Positions 52,917 to 61,149 of a stretch of 64,000 bases of DNA are shown piece by piece. A program made the translations under genes and the position numbers. Origin of the DNA: Litorimonas sp947503715 (GTDB lineage Bacteria > Pseudomonadota > Alphaproteobacteria > Caulobacterales > Maricaulaceae); the NCBI RefSeq assembly GCF_050271975.1, contig NZ_CP189850.1:2542001-2606000 (forward strand), written 5' to 3'. Positions within the stretch are counted from its first letter, which is position 1. Each line of letters begins with the position of its first letter. A model generated the notes under the pieces. That model saw nothing but the letters and a program-made list of their open reading frames with translations, was not told the DNA's origin and did not search any database.

Positions 52917-53084
52917 CCTCTCCAGGGGGAGAGGTCCGCAGCGCGAAGCGCATAGCGGAGTGAGGGTAAAACATGTGCGCCGCAGGCGCTCATTCTATTC
53001 CGATAGCTCTTGATCAGGCTGTCGCCTACGTTTTCTCCCCTCACCCGCCAGCGCTGCGCGCGGCGACCTCTCCCCTAGGAGAGG
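52917..53084. repeat. Inverted intergenic repeat pair (CCTCTCC...GGTGAGGG type)
   Basis: Two similar segments of about 50 bases face each other. The left arm begins CCTCTCCAGGGGGAGAGGTC and ends GAGTGAGGG (52917-52966). The right arm, read in reverse, begins CCTCTCCTAGGGGAGAGGTC and ends GGGTGAGGGG (about 53035-53084). Each arm also starts with its own small hairpin. The right arm covers the last codons and stop of the PepSY gene. This resembles the dispersed palindromic elements common between genes in alphaproteobacteria. Confidence 0.8.
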
Positions 53085-53794
53085 AGCTTCGCTTTATTCC
53101 GCCGCCGCGGTCGTCCCAAAAGCCGGAACCACAACAGCCCTACCCCACTCAGCGCGAACAACAACGCTGCACCGCTGGCCAGTCTCAGCCACAAACTGTT
53201 GAAATTATCCTCGCCCGTGACATCCATGATGTGGAATTTCCATGCGAGATCGAAGACGCGCCAGAGCCGTGTGCGGGTGGAGCGAATAGTCGCCGTATCG
53301 GGATCAATATAGAGGCGGGTGCGGGCTCTATCGTCAAAGCGGACCTGCCAAACGGGGAGCGGACCCGCATAATCTTTCGGCGCCGCATCCAATTTCGTCA
53401 TCGCCGAAATGACGCCCTCACCTTTATAGCTCGATACGGCGACCTGCCGGATATCCGCCTCACCCACGCCGTCCCAACCCTGCCCCGTCCGCGCGTCAAG
53501 CATGACTGTGCCGTTTCCACCCAAAAGAATATAGGCTGGACGCCCCGCAATATTGGCGAGACGCGCCCCCGTCAGCGTGCCGTCATAGGCGGTCATCGCA
53601 ATCTCAATTGGAATCAGGTCCTCATCCGTCAGGGAAAAGACCTGCTGATCCACCAAATGCCGCCCGCGCACCTGATCAATCGGGAAGAGGGTCATGAAGA
53701 AGCCCGACCCGAACCACGCCAATATCTGGAAGGCCAAAATCAGCCCCGCCCATTTATGCACCCGCGTTAGATATTTATTCAAAGTCCGTCTCAT
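53075..53794 (-). CDS. PepSY domain membrane protein
   Basis: 239 residues with the PepSY-associated membrane layout: an N-terminal helix (VHKWAGLILAFQILAWFGSG), an extracytoplasmic domain of about 150 residues, a second conserved helix start WRVFDLAWKFHIMDVTGEDN and a C-terminal helix (LRLASGAALLFALSGVGLLW) followed by a basic tail. Proteins of this type often accompany iron uptake or reductive ferrisiderophore steps, but no such genes are adjacent. Its 3' end is embedded in an intergenic repeat, which may have supplied the final residues. Confidence 0.85.
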   Translation of the reverse strand: MRRTLNKYLTRVHKWAGLILAFQILAWFGSGFFMTLFPIDQVRGRHLVDQQVFSLTDEDLIPIEIAMTAYDGTLTGARLANIAGRPAYILLGGNGTVMLDARTGQGWDGVGEADIRQVAVSSYKGEGVISAMTKLDAAPKDYAGPLPVWQVRFDDRARTRLYIDPDTATIRSTRTRLWRVFDLAWKFHIMDVTGEDNFNSLWLRLASGAALLFALSGVGLLWFRLLGRPRRRNKAKLLS

Positions 53795-53876
53795 CCCCGC
53801 GCTTTAAACGTTAATTTAAGGCTTTGCTAACCCTGTTCATGCCAGTTTGCAGTCAATTCTCTCAAGGGCTGAGACC

Positions 53877-54428
53877 ATGAAACGCATTTTTATTCTGATA
53901 AGTACCGCCGCCCTGCTCGCAGGCTGTGGTTCTGTCTCTGAAAGCATTCCGACCGTTAAGATTGAGAAACGCAAATCTGTTCAATCCGCCAGCTATGTCA
54001 TGGACGAAATGCCGAGTGAGGCCTCCATGATCTGCGAGAATGACGATATGCGGACCAAAGCCCTCGACCGCGATGTCGATAATGACATGGCCCGCGTGAT
54101 GATCGTCCAGGACGAGGAAAGCGGCAGTCGCGTGCTCCACGAAGTTGAAGTCAATTGCCGCGACTATTTCCTGCGCAAATCCGTCTATCCGACAGAGCCC
54201 AAAGTCATCCGCAGTTCCACCCGCTATGTCGAACCGGAACCTGAAAAGAAAACCCGCACGCGCAAACGCAATCTCACCTATGTGGTCCAACGCGGCGACA
54301 CGGTTTGGGATATCGCGCGCGAGCATTGCACGAGTGTGAAGGCGATTTCGCGGCTGAACGGTTTGGGACGTGCGAATATGATTGATGTTGGCGACCGGTT
54401 GGAACTGCCCGATGCGGAGTGTGATTGA
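53877..54428 (+). CDS. LysM-domain lipoprotein
   Basis: 183-residue lipoprotein: MKRIFILISTAALLAGC lipobox (Cys17), a middle region with a cysteine pair (SMICENDD and EVNCRDYF), a basic linker KKTRTRKRN and a C-terminal LysM domain, TYVVQRGDTVWDIAREHCTS ... NMIDVGDRLELP. The LysM domain suggests binding to peptidoglycan glycan strands. Start chosen for the lipobox, with AAGGGCTGAGACC upstream; ten extra codons upstream are unlikely. Stand-alone gene followed by a long intergenic region. Confidence 0.9.
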   Translation: MKRIFILISTAALLAGCGSVSESIPTVKIEKRKSVQSASYVMDEMPSEASMICENDDMRTKALDRDVDNDMARVMIVQDEESGSRVLHEVEVNCRDYFLRKSVYPTEPKVIRSSTRYVEPEPEKKTRTRKRNLTYVVQRGDTVWDIAREHCTSVKAISRLNGLGRANMIDVGDRLELPDAECD

Positions 54429-54508
54429 GGCTGTAAATTATCCTTAGCAGAGACCGGATTATCTCAGGATCTAGGGCTAGTTATCGAACTTAACTTAATA
54501 CGCCCAAA

Positions 54509-54608
54509 GTCATCCCGCACGCAGCGTAGCGAAGATGCGGGACCTAACGTTTGCTCTCTCAAATTTGCGTTCTGTAAACGACAGGCCCCGCATCACGTGC
54601 GGGGTGAC
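54509..54608. repeat. GTCATCCCG-type palindromic repeat, copy 1
   Basis: About 100 bases. Left end GTCATCCCGCACGCAGCG...GCGGGACCT, right end CCCCGCATCACGTGCGGGGT ending in GAC. The ends are complementary in part, so the whole can fold into a long hairpin; each end also forms its own. Confidence 0.85.
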
Positions 54609-54664
54609 AAATAGGGATTGTAGCGAGACTTTCGTGAAAATCTAAATTCCAACCCTCTCTCAAT

Positions 54665-54752
54665 GTCATCCCGGGCTTGATCCGGGACCTGTCGGCCACT
54701 CTCTTAGGCTGGCGTTCACAAATGATGGGCCCCGCATCACGTGCGGGGTGAC
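54665..54752. repeat. GTCATCCCG-type palindromic repeat, copy 2
   Basis: 88 bases. Begins GTCATCCCGGGCTTGATCCG and ends CCCCGCATCACGTGCGGGGT plus GAC. It shares the central TGCGTTC/GGCGTTCACAA-like part and the right end with copy 1; the left end has the alternative GGGCTTGATCC sequence. Confidence 0.85.
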
Positions 54753-55229
54753 ATACGGGGCATTTTGCAATCTTCAAAACTATATCCCCGTTTAAGCGTC
54801 TGTCAGACCTCAATGATTTCAATGGTATAAGCTAAATTTCGACAATCGTATCCACACCCCCTTGGACATGTGTCATTTTAAAGCTGTCTTCTTTCACGGG
54901 CGGTCATGTGCACATTGACTTGATTGGAAAGAAGCGGTGCTTGTCATTGGACGGAACTGGGTAATGTCAGTCGAGTTGGGTGGCCTATCGAGAGCTGATC
55001 GTTCCCAGACTGAATGGTTCGGCCGGTAGCGCAGAAAGGCATCGCCGCGTGGGACCGGAAGGTTCGAAAACATAGCTTATATTTGGTTTGCGACCAGAAC
55101 CCAGACGACCACGCGGACACCCAGTTTTATTTTGAATGAAACAAAACGGAAAACTAAGAGATACAGGAGGTAAGAGCCTCCGAGGCGCGGAACGCCCACA
55201 ATCGACCCGGTGAGTTCGATTGCAGTGTC

Positions 55230-55462
55230 GCGCCGAACCGCCATGCGGTTCGGTTCCTCAGCATTTGATTATCAATCAAATGCTTTCGTCATCCCGCACG
55301 TGATGCGGGACCTATCGGCTGCGGTCTCAACCTGCGTTCACAACGTCAGGCCCTGCAACAAGTGCGGGGTCACAGCGGCATTTAATTGTCATTCAAATAT
55401 CGAGGAATCGAAACGCATGGCGTTTCGGCGCTGCACTGCATTTGACCCACTGGGTCAAATGC
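55230..55462. repeat. Cluster of short hairpins upstream of ychF
   Basis: Palindromes in order: CCGAACCGC-CAT-GCGGTTCGG (about 55231), AGCATTTGATT-ATC-AATCAAATGCT (55259-55283), repeat copy 3, CGAAACGC-ATG-GCGTTTCG (about 55409) and GCATTTGACCCA-C-TGGGTCAAATGC (55438-55462). The second and last share the outer stem GCATTTGA/TCAAATGC but have different self-complementary inner stems. Confidence 0.75.
55288..55373. repeat. GTCATCCCG-type palindromic repeat, copy 3
   Basis: 86 bases. Begins GTCATCCCGCACGTGATGCG and ends AGTGCGGGGTCAC, with the CCTATCGGCTG...CGTTCACAA centre also present in copy 2. Somewhat more diverged at the right end. Confidence 0.8.
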
Positions 55463-55542
55463 AAGCGTTTCGCCCTTGCAATTTCCCGTACAATTCTCCA
55501 CGTCCCGCGCCAACACTCACACTTCCTTCCGGAGCCAATCTC

Positions 55543-56640
55543 ATGGGTTTCAAATGCGGTATTGTCGGTCTTCCCAATGTCGGGAAATCGACGCTTTTCA
55601 ACGCGCTGACCAAGACGGCAAATGCGCAAGCGGCGAATTATCCGTTCTGCACGATTGAGCCCAATGTCGGCGATGTCGCCGTGCCGGAAGCCCGTCTTGA
55701 CGTTATCGCCGATATCGGAAAATCCGCCACGCGCATCCCTGCCCGCATGAATTTCGTCGATATTGCTGGCCTCGTGAAAGGCGCCTCCAAGGGCGAAGGC
55801 ATGGGCAACCAATTCCTCGCCAATATCCGTGAAACTGACGCCATCGTCTATGTCCTGCGCTGTTTCGAAGATGAAGACATCACCCATGTCGAGGGCCGCA
55901 TTGACCCGATGGCCGATTATGAAACCATCGAGACCGAACTGATGCTGGCCGATCTGGAAAGTTTGGAAAAGCGTAAACCGGGGCTGGAAAAGAAGATCAA
56001 GCAGAAGGATGCCGACGCGCTGCAAACCATGCGCCTGATCGAAACAGCCATCGCCCTGCTCGAAGAAGGCCAACCTGCCCGCGTCGCCGAGATTGATGAG
56101 GACGACAAGAAAGCGTGGCGCATGCTTCAGCTCCTGACCTCCAAACCCGTCCTCTATGTCGCCAATGTCGATGAAGACAGCGCGGCGGAGGGCAATGATT
56201 TCTCCGCCAAAGTTCTGGAACATGCCAAATCCGAGGGTGCGCAGGCCGTCGTCATTTCCGCGCAGATCGAGTCGGAAATGGCCGTGCTGGAAGACGAAGA
56301 ACAGGCGGAATATCTGGACGCGATTGGCTTGGAAGAGCCCGGGCTCAACCGCCTCATCCGGGCGGGCTATGCCCTGCTGGGTCTACAGACCTATTTCACC
56401 GTTGGCCCGAAAGAGGCCCGGGCTTGGACCTTCCGCGACGGGTGGACCGCGCCGAAATGTGCGGGCGTCATTCACGGCGATTTCGAAAAAGGCTTCATCC
56501 GTGCCGAAACCACAGCCTATGACGATTACGTCGCAAATGGCGGCGAGTCCGGGGCCAAAGAGGCCGGTAAAGTCCGGCAGGAGGGCAAGGACTATCTCGT
56601 CAAGGACGGCGATATCATGTTGTTCAAATTCAACGTCTGA
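55543..56640 (+). CDS. ychF: Redox-regulated ATPase YchF
   Basis: Obg-family P-loop ATPase (prefers ATP) involved in translation and stress response. The start at MGFKCGIVGLPNVGKST was chosen because the family always begins there and GGAG lies 9 bases upstream; 365 residues. G1 GLPNVGKST, FCTIEPNVG, G3 DIAGLVKGASKGEGMGNQFL and the YchF-specific NVDED position in VLYVANVDEDSA, then the C-terminal TGS-like end TYFTVGPKEARAWTF, GVIHGDFEKGFIRAE and VKDGDIMLFKFNV. The preceding in-frame sequence is the hairpin-rich intergenic region and is not conserved coding sequence. Confidence 0.96.
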   Translation: MGFKCGIVGLPNVGKSTLFNALTKTANAQAANYPFCTIEPNVGDVAVPEARLDVIADIGKSATRIPARMNFVDIAGLVKGASKGEGMGNQFLANIRETDAIVYVLRCFEDEDITHVEGRIDPMADYETIETELMLADLESLEKRKPGLEKKIKQKDADALQTMRLIETAIALLEEGQPARVAEIDEDDKKAWRMLQLLTSKPVLYVANVDEDSAAEGNDFSAKVLEHAKSEGAQAVVISAQIESEMAVLEDEEQAEYLDAIGLEEPGLNRLIRAGYALLGLQTYFTVGPKEARAWTFRDGWTAPKCAGVIHGDFEKGFIRAETTAYDDYVANGGESGAKEAGKVRQEGKDYLVKDGDIMLFKFNV

Positions 56641-56735
56641 ACGCGCTATGAACAGACTTTCGTCGCGAGGCGGGATTCTGACTCTATTAACATTAGTCGA
56701 CGACAGTGCGCCTTCAGTTTAACACCGGAGGCCGC

Positions 56736-57233
56736 ATGTCTGGCTCTACATTCAAAGCCGCAATCATAGCGGCTGTTTTACTCGGTACCGCGTCAACGGC
56801 CTCTGCCGCTGATGTCTTCACAGAGGCCCTCGCCCTGACCGAAGGTCAATCGCGGGCTGTCAGCGATAGCCGCTATATCAAGCTCTCTGAGAGTTTGGAT
56901 ATGGCAACGGCAAAGGAAATTGATGCCGCGATCACATCAAGATTTGGTGATCCGGAAATCCAGCGAAGTGGCCTGAAAGTCTGGGAAATCGCTAATCCGG
57001 ATCACGGTCCGAATACCGCTGATAAAATCACAATTACTTGCGGGATTGAAGATGGAAAAATTCAAATTTCGATTGATGGCAGACTGCCCGCAAATGCACC
57101 GGATATAGAGAGAAAGGCACAGACACCTGTGCCCATCGGGGTGCAATTTCGCAGTTCTCGCCTGTCGCCAACACCTGAGGCCTCTACGTCAGACAGTCGT
57201 TTGAAATTACGCCCCCAAAACTCTGACCGCTAA
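56736..57233 (+). CDS. Exported protein of unknown function
   Basis: 165 residues, not recognised. Signal peptide SGSTFKAAIIAAVLLGTAST to ASAAD, with the mature protein starting near ADVFTEALAL. One cysteine (ITCGIEDGK). The core has a mixed pattern with NTADKITITCGIEDGKIQIS suggesting beta strands and a polar Ser/Pro/Arg-rich tail. The GGAGG site 4 bases before the ATG supports this start over one ten codons upstream. 95 bases after ychF; no known partner. Confidence 0.75.
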   Translation: MSGSTFKAAIIAAVLLGTASTASAADVFTEALALTEGQSRAVSDSRYIKLSESLDMATAKEIDAAITSRFGDPEIQRSGLKVWEIANPDHGPNTADKITITCGIEDGKIQISIDGRLPANAPDIERKAQTPVPIGVQFRSSRLSPTPEASTSDSRLKLRPQNSDR

Positions 57234-57295
57234 GGAAAATTAACCAATTCAAAATCCGTCCCTTTTACTGTGGCGAAAGATTGTGGGAACGACAA

Positions 57296-59266
57296 ATGGG
57301 TCTCCTGAAGAGATTATCGATATTCAAAAGCGCCTGTCTTGCAACGGGCTTATTTGCGCTGGCCAGTACAGCCCAAGCCCAGAGCTTTGTTGATACGGCG
57401 ACAATTGCAATTGGCGATGCCACTCTCTGCCCGGGTGCAACGGGCACAGGCACGACCGCGAATGTATCGCGGACCTTCAATGTGACAGGTCTATCGGCTG
57501 TCAGCGACGTTAATTTGGGGTTGATTGCTGACCATTCTTGGCGGGGCGATATGCGTGTCACCCTGACTCCGCCAGCGGGAACGGGTGTGGGACCGATTGT
57601 TCTCATTAATGAGGACACATCCAATGCCGGGAATGTTGATAATTACAATATCGAGTTGGACGATGAAGGCCCGATTGACGTCAATACAGGCACCACGGAT
57701 TCCGGCGGGCCGCATGATGTCAATGACGCCCCCTATGTATGGCGTGTGCGTCCGGATGGGAATTTAGACAATTTTGACGGCATTAATCCGAACGGCACTT
57801 GGACCTTGGATATTTGTGATGATTTTCAAGGTCAAAGCGGCGTTTACCGTCGATCAGAATTGATTTTTCAGGCTGCTAACGCTGCCGACCTTTCTCTCGC
57901 CATGACGGCGGGAACAAATTTCCCGGAGGCCGGCACCATCGTTCCCTTGACGGTCACGTTGACGAATGGTGGTGCCCTCTCCGCGACCAGCACGGTCTCG
58001 ATCCCACTCCCGGCGGGCGTCACCTATGACGCGCAATCCGGTGACGGCACTTATGATGACACCACTGGCATTTGGACGCCACCAGCAAATATCGCAGATG
58101 GGGCCAGCGCAACGATTATTCTGGATGTGATTGTCACAACTCAGACGAGCTACACGATTGAGGCTGAAGTTCTGACGTCTAATCGCCCGGACCCGGACTC
58201 GACCCCCGGCAATAGCTCGACGACAGAAGATGACGATGCGACGGTGACCGTAATAGGACAATCTTCGCCTATTAAACCCAGCCTGACTTGCCCGATGACG
58301 GATCAATTTGTTTTTGAGTGGGCAGCGACAGGCACCAATAGCTGGCCGACCGGGGTATCCGGCGCGGCCAATCCGCAATCTTATCCGCCGACAGGGACTG
58401 CTGTACCGGCAGGCGAAGAACGGCTCGTCTTTACCCTAACAGGCGATACGGCGCGATTGGGGGCTTCTGCCGGGGCGAATACACCCGTCGTGCAAAGCAA
58501 TGTCACGGGAGGCATATCGCCTGCTGACCCGAGTTTACATATTGCAGTGGATTACGCCTTACAGTCTCAATCACTCACCATGGCGATTGATGTCGGAGAG
58601 CCGGGGGTGGGCGTTGATTCCTTACAGTTTTCAATTTTCGATGTTGATCTTGGCGGATGGATTGACCGTATCACCGTTACCGGGTCGCTGGATGGGACGA
58701 ACCAACCTGTTACACTTACGCGGAGCGGCGCAAACTTCATTAGCGGCAATGCCGCCATTGGCAATGTGACAGCTGATAACACCACAGCTAACGGCAATGT
58801 GGACGTTACTTTTTTAAACCCCATAGACAGCCTGCAATTCGTTTATGACAATCATCCCGATGTTGGTACTAATCCGGCTTTCCAAATCATTTCCGTTCAT
58901 GAATTTGCAATGTGCCCGCGCACGGCAGCAGAATTGTCAGCCGTCAAAACGGTTGAGGTGAATGACCCGGGCGGGCTTGGTCTTTACATGACGCCCGGAA
59001 ATGAAGTGCTTTACAAAATTACGGCGACAAATGCCGCAACCGCAACGGCCAGCGCACAAGATGTCGATATTCAGGACACGCTCCCGCCCAATCTGAAATT
59101 CATTTCCGCTTCAACAACCGGATTTACGGGCGGCAGTTTTGGCACGCCCGACCTCCCCGCGACCAATCAGGATTGCGGCGTCACGCCTTGCGTCGTGCGG
59201 TTCAGTGGCGGTGACGTGCCGATTGGTGGCGTTGCCGAAGTCATCGTCATCGCGGAGATCAAATAG
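57296..59266 (+). CDS. Exported P-domain / DUF11 repeat protein
   Basis: About 656 residues. Signal peptide ending ASTAQAQ. Residues ~30-200 are a proprotein-convertase P-type beta domain (LIADHSWRGDMRVTLTPPAG, NPNGTWTLDICDDFQGQSG), normally found after subtilisin proteases but here without any protease. A DUF11-type domain follows (MTAGTNFPEAGTIVPLTVTL, SIPLPAGVTYD), then a beta-rich region of about 270 residues and a second DUF11 domain at the C-terminus (AVKTVEVNDP...YKITATNAATATASAQDVDI, DTLPPNLKFISAS). No membrane anchor or sorting signal is visible at the end. Likely a secreted or surface adhesin-like protein; function inferred from architecture only. Confidence 0.82.
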   Translation: MGLLKRLSIFKSACLATGLFALASTAQAQSFVDTATIAIGDATLCPGATGTGTTANVSRTFNVTGLSAVSDVNLGLIADHSWRGDMRVTLTPPAGTGVGPIVLINEDTSNAGNVDNYNIELDDEGPIDVNTGTTDSGGPHDVNDAPYVWRVRPDGNLDNFDGINPNGTWTLDICDDFQGQSGVYRRSELIFQAANAADLSLAMTAGTNFPEAGTIVPLTVTLTNGGALSATSTVSIPLPAGVTYDAQSGDGTYDDTTGIWTPPANIADGASATIILDVIVTTQTSYTIEAEVLTSNRPDPDSTPGNSSTTEDDDATVTVIGQSSPIKPSLTCPMTDQFVFEWAATGTNSWPTGVSGAANPQSYPPTGTAVPAGEERLVFTLTGDTARLGASAGANTPVVQSNVTGGISPADPSLHIAVDYALQSQSLTMAIDVGEPGVGVDSLQFSIFDVDLGGWIDRITVTGSLDGTNQPVTLTRSGANFISGNAAIGNVTADNTTANGNVDVTFLNPIDSLQFVYDNHPDVGTNPAFQIISVHEFAMCPRTAAELSAVKTVEVNDPGGLGLYMTPGNEVLYKITATNAATATASAQDVDIQDTLPPNLKFISASTTGFTGGSFGTPDLPATNQDCGVTPCVVRFSGGDVPIGGVAEVIVIAEIK

Positions 59267-59268
59267 GC

Positions 59269-59916
59269 CTAAGCGTTCACCGCGTCCGTTTCCGGCAGGA
59301 TATGCGTTTCCGTAAAGGCCAACGCTTCCCATTCGAGGAAATGATAATCCGCCATGAGTTCCGAAATATAAGTGTCGGAACGGACGGAACGCGGGAGGCC
59401 ATAACTCGCAAATCGTGTCGCGACGGGCGTGTAAAACGCATCCGCAATTGTCCAGTCATCGAAGAGGAACGGACCATTATGACGACCTAAAAGCTCATCC
59501 CACATCGCGGAAATTTCTTCCGCTTCCTTCAAGCAATCATCAGGCATAGGGCCTTCCGTCCGACGGCGTAGATTCATCGGGGCTTCGCGGCGGATGGCGT
59601 CAAACCCTTCGTGCATTTTTCGGACGATACGTTTGGCCTCAGCCAAGTCTTTCGGGTCTTTCGGCCAGAGGTTTGGGACGGCTTTCGCACAGAATTCCGC
59701 GATGGCGAGACTATCCGGAATAACATCGCCATTGACGTTCAAAACAGGAACTGTTCCGGCGTCGCTGACTTGAAGCAGCTTCTCCTTGTAACCCGGAATA
59801 TCGAGATCGATCATCACGGATTCAAACGGCAATTCCGTCTTCCGCAGGATTTGCCACGCGCGGAGCGACCAGCTCGAATAGTTATAATTGCCAATGTAGA
59901 GCGTGAGGTTGGACAT
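59269..59916 (-). CDS. Glutathione S-transferase family protein
   Basis: 215 residues. The N-terminal thioredoxin-fold domain opens TLYIGNYNYSSWSLRAWQIL, where Ser/Tyr near residues 11-15 would contact glutathione; VPVLNVNGDVIPDSLAIAEF contains the cis-Pro and glutathione gamma-Glu site. The C-terminal helical domain includes FLFDDWTIADAFYTPVATRF with the N-capping box. Resembles small-molecule GSTs of proteobacteria; substrate unknown. Starts directly at the cca stop. Confidence 0.93.
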   Translation of the reverse strand: MSNLTLYIGNYNYSSWSLRAWQILRKTELPFESVMIDLDIPGYKEKLLQVSDAGTVPVLNVNGDVIPDSLAIAEFCAKAVPNLWPKDPKDLAEAKRIVRKMHEGFDAIRREAPMNLRRRTEGPMPDDCLKEAEEISAMWDELLGRHNGPFLFDDWTIADAFYTPVATRFASYGLPRSVRSDTYISELMADYHFLEWEALAFTETHILPETDAVNA

Positions 59917-61149
59917 CTAATAACCCATTAATTTTAGAGCCGCGAGGAGCTGCGGTTTTTCTGTTGCGAAGCCGGAACGTATCCATAACGCCTCCAGCGC
60001 TTTCAATGCTTTTCCCATGCCGGGGCCTTTGGGAACACCCGCTTTGGCGAGGTCCTTGCCCGTAACCGGAAAGTCCGGCGGTTGCCAGCCCATGGCGAGG
60101 TCGGCGAGCACCATCCAGCGGGAGCTTTGGATGGGGTCCGCCTCACCCGCCGCCCGCAATCTGGCGCGGTCGAGAATAGTTTGCTTTCCGGAGCGGTAAA
60201 TCGCAGCGAGGCGCTCACGCTCCGGCATATCGGTGGAGAGCTGTGCATCATCATCCGACCAGTTGCGCAGGCGCGTGGTTTCGGCCTTGCTCATTTTCAA
60301 CCGCTTCGTCAGCAGCGCCATTTGCAACGGTTCCCGCGCACTCATCGCCATGAGACGGAGCAGCGGGTCCGGCTTGATGCCTTCGCGGGCTTCCAGTCGG
60401 ACAATCGCATCCAGACCGTCAACATTGCTGGACTCCGGCAGGAGCGTATCGAGGATTTCATTTGTCAGCATGATACGCGTGGCACGGACGGGATTGCGGG
60501 CGGAGAGCAATTTTTTGACCTCTGACCAGACGCGTTCGGCGGAAAGCTGTTTCAACCCACGACGATGTTCCCGGCACGCGCGAAGCGAAGCCGCATCCAC
60601 TTTCTCCTGCCCGCCATAATGGGCGAGGAATCGGAAAAATCGCAGGATACGCAGATAATCCTCCTGAACGCGCATTGCGGCGTCCCCGACGAAACGAAAT
60701 TTACGGGATTTGATATCATCCAAGCCCTGCCCCGTCGGGTCATAAATCACACCGTCAAAATCGGCGTAAAGCGCATTAATCGTAAGATCGCGACGCTGCG
60801 CATCTTCCGCCCAATCCGTGGTATAGGCAACCGTCGCACGACGGCCATCAGTTTCGACATCGCGGCGCAGACTGGTGACCTCGTAAGGCTGCCCGTCAAT
60901 CACAGCGGTCACAGTCCCGTGGTCAATGCCTGTCGGGACAAAGCGGATTTCAGCCGCTTTCAAAGCCGCAATCACGGCTTCCGGTTCCAACTGGCAGGCC
61001 AGATCAATATCGCTGACAGGTTCACCCCAGAGCGCATTACGGACACAGCCGCCGACGAAACGAAGCGAGCCTTCCGGCAAAGCTGCGAAGAGTTGCGTCA
61101 CAGCCTCACTTCGCATCCACGGAAATTGTTGAGGGTTGAGATCGGTCAT
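59917..61149 (-). CDS. cca: CCA tRNA nucleotidyltransferase / poly(A) polymerase family
   Basis: Adds or repairs the CCA end of tRNAs. 410 residues. Nucleotidyltransferase core RFVGGCVRNALWGEPVSDID with the DxD metal pair, VTSLRRDVETDGRRATVAYT and RRDLTINALYADFDG (motif B); helical C-terminal part typical of alphaproteobacterial class II enzymes. The start overlaps the upstream deacetylase gene by four bases (ATGA). No tRNA gene was noticed in the window. Confidence 0.93.
   Translation of the reverse strand: MTDLNPQQFPWMRSEAVTQLFAALPEGSLRFVGGCVRNALWGEPVSDIDLACQLEPEAVIAALKAAEIRFVPTGIDHGTVTAVIDGQPYEVTSLRRDVETDGRRATVAYTTDWAEDAQRRDLTINALYADFDGVIYDPTGQGLDDIKSRKFRFVGDAAMRVQEDYLRILRFFRFLAHYGGQEKVDAASLRACREHRRGLKQLSAERVWSEVKKLLSARNPVRATRIMLTNEILDTLLPESSNVDGLDAIVRLEAREGIKPDPLLRLMAMSAREPLQMALLTKRLKMSKAETTRLRNWSDDDAQLSTDMPERERLAAIYRSGKQTILDRARLRAAGEADPIQSSRWMVLADLAMGWQPPDFPVTGKDLAKAGVPKGPGMGKALKALEALWIRSGFATEKPQLLAALKLMGY

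Larger units (their letters stand above)
54429..55542. other. Long intergenic region with repeats and hairpins
   Basis: About 1.1 kb without a convincing gene. It holds three copies of a GTCATCCCG...GGGGTGAC repeat, a non-repetitive stretch (54843-55209) that I cannot assign, and a cluster of short perfect hairpins (55225-55465) ahead of ychF. Parts of it can be read as an in-frame extension of ychF, but the conserved protein begins at 55543. No tRNA or other named RNA was recognised. Confidence 0.75.

Noticed and set aside
55055..55085. GGTTCGAAAACATAGC as a tRNA T-arm.
   Set aside because: No matching acceptor stem, anticodon arm or CCA end could be found around it.
55210..55542. An N-terminal extension of YchF by 111 residues.
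   Set aside because: The extension consists of hairpins and repeat copy 3. YchF proteins begin at MGFKCGIVG, and a GGAG site precedes that ATG.
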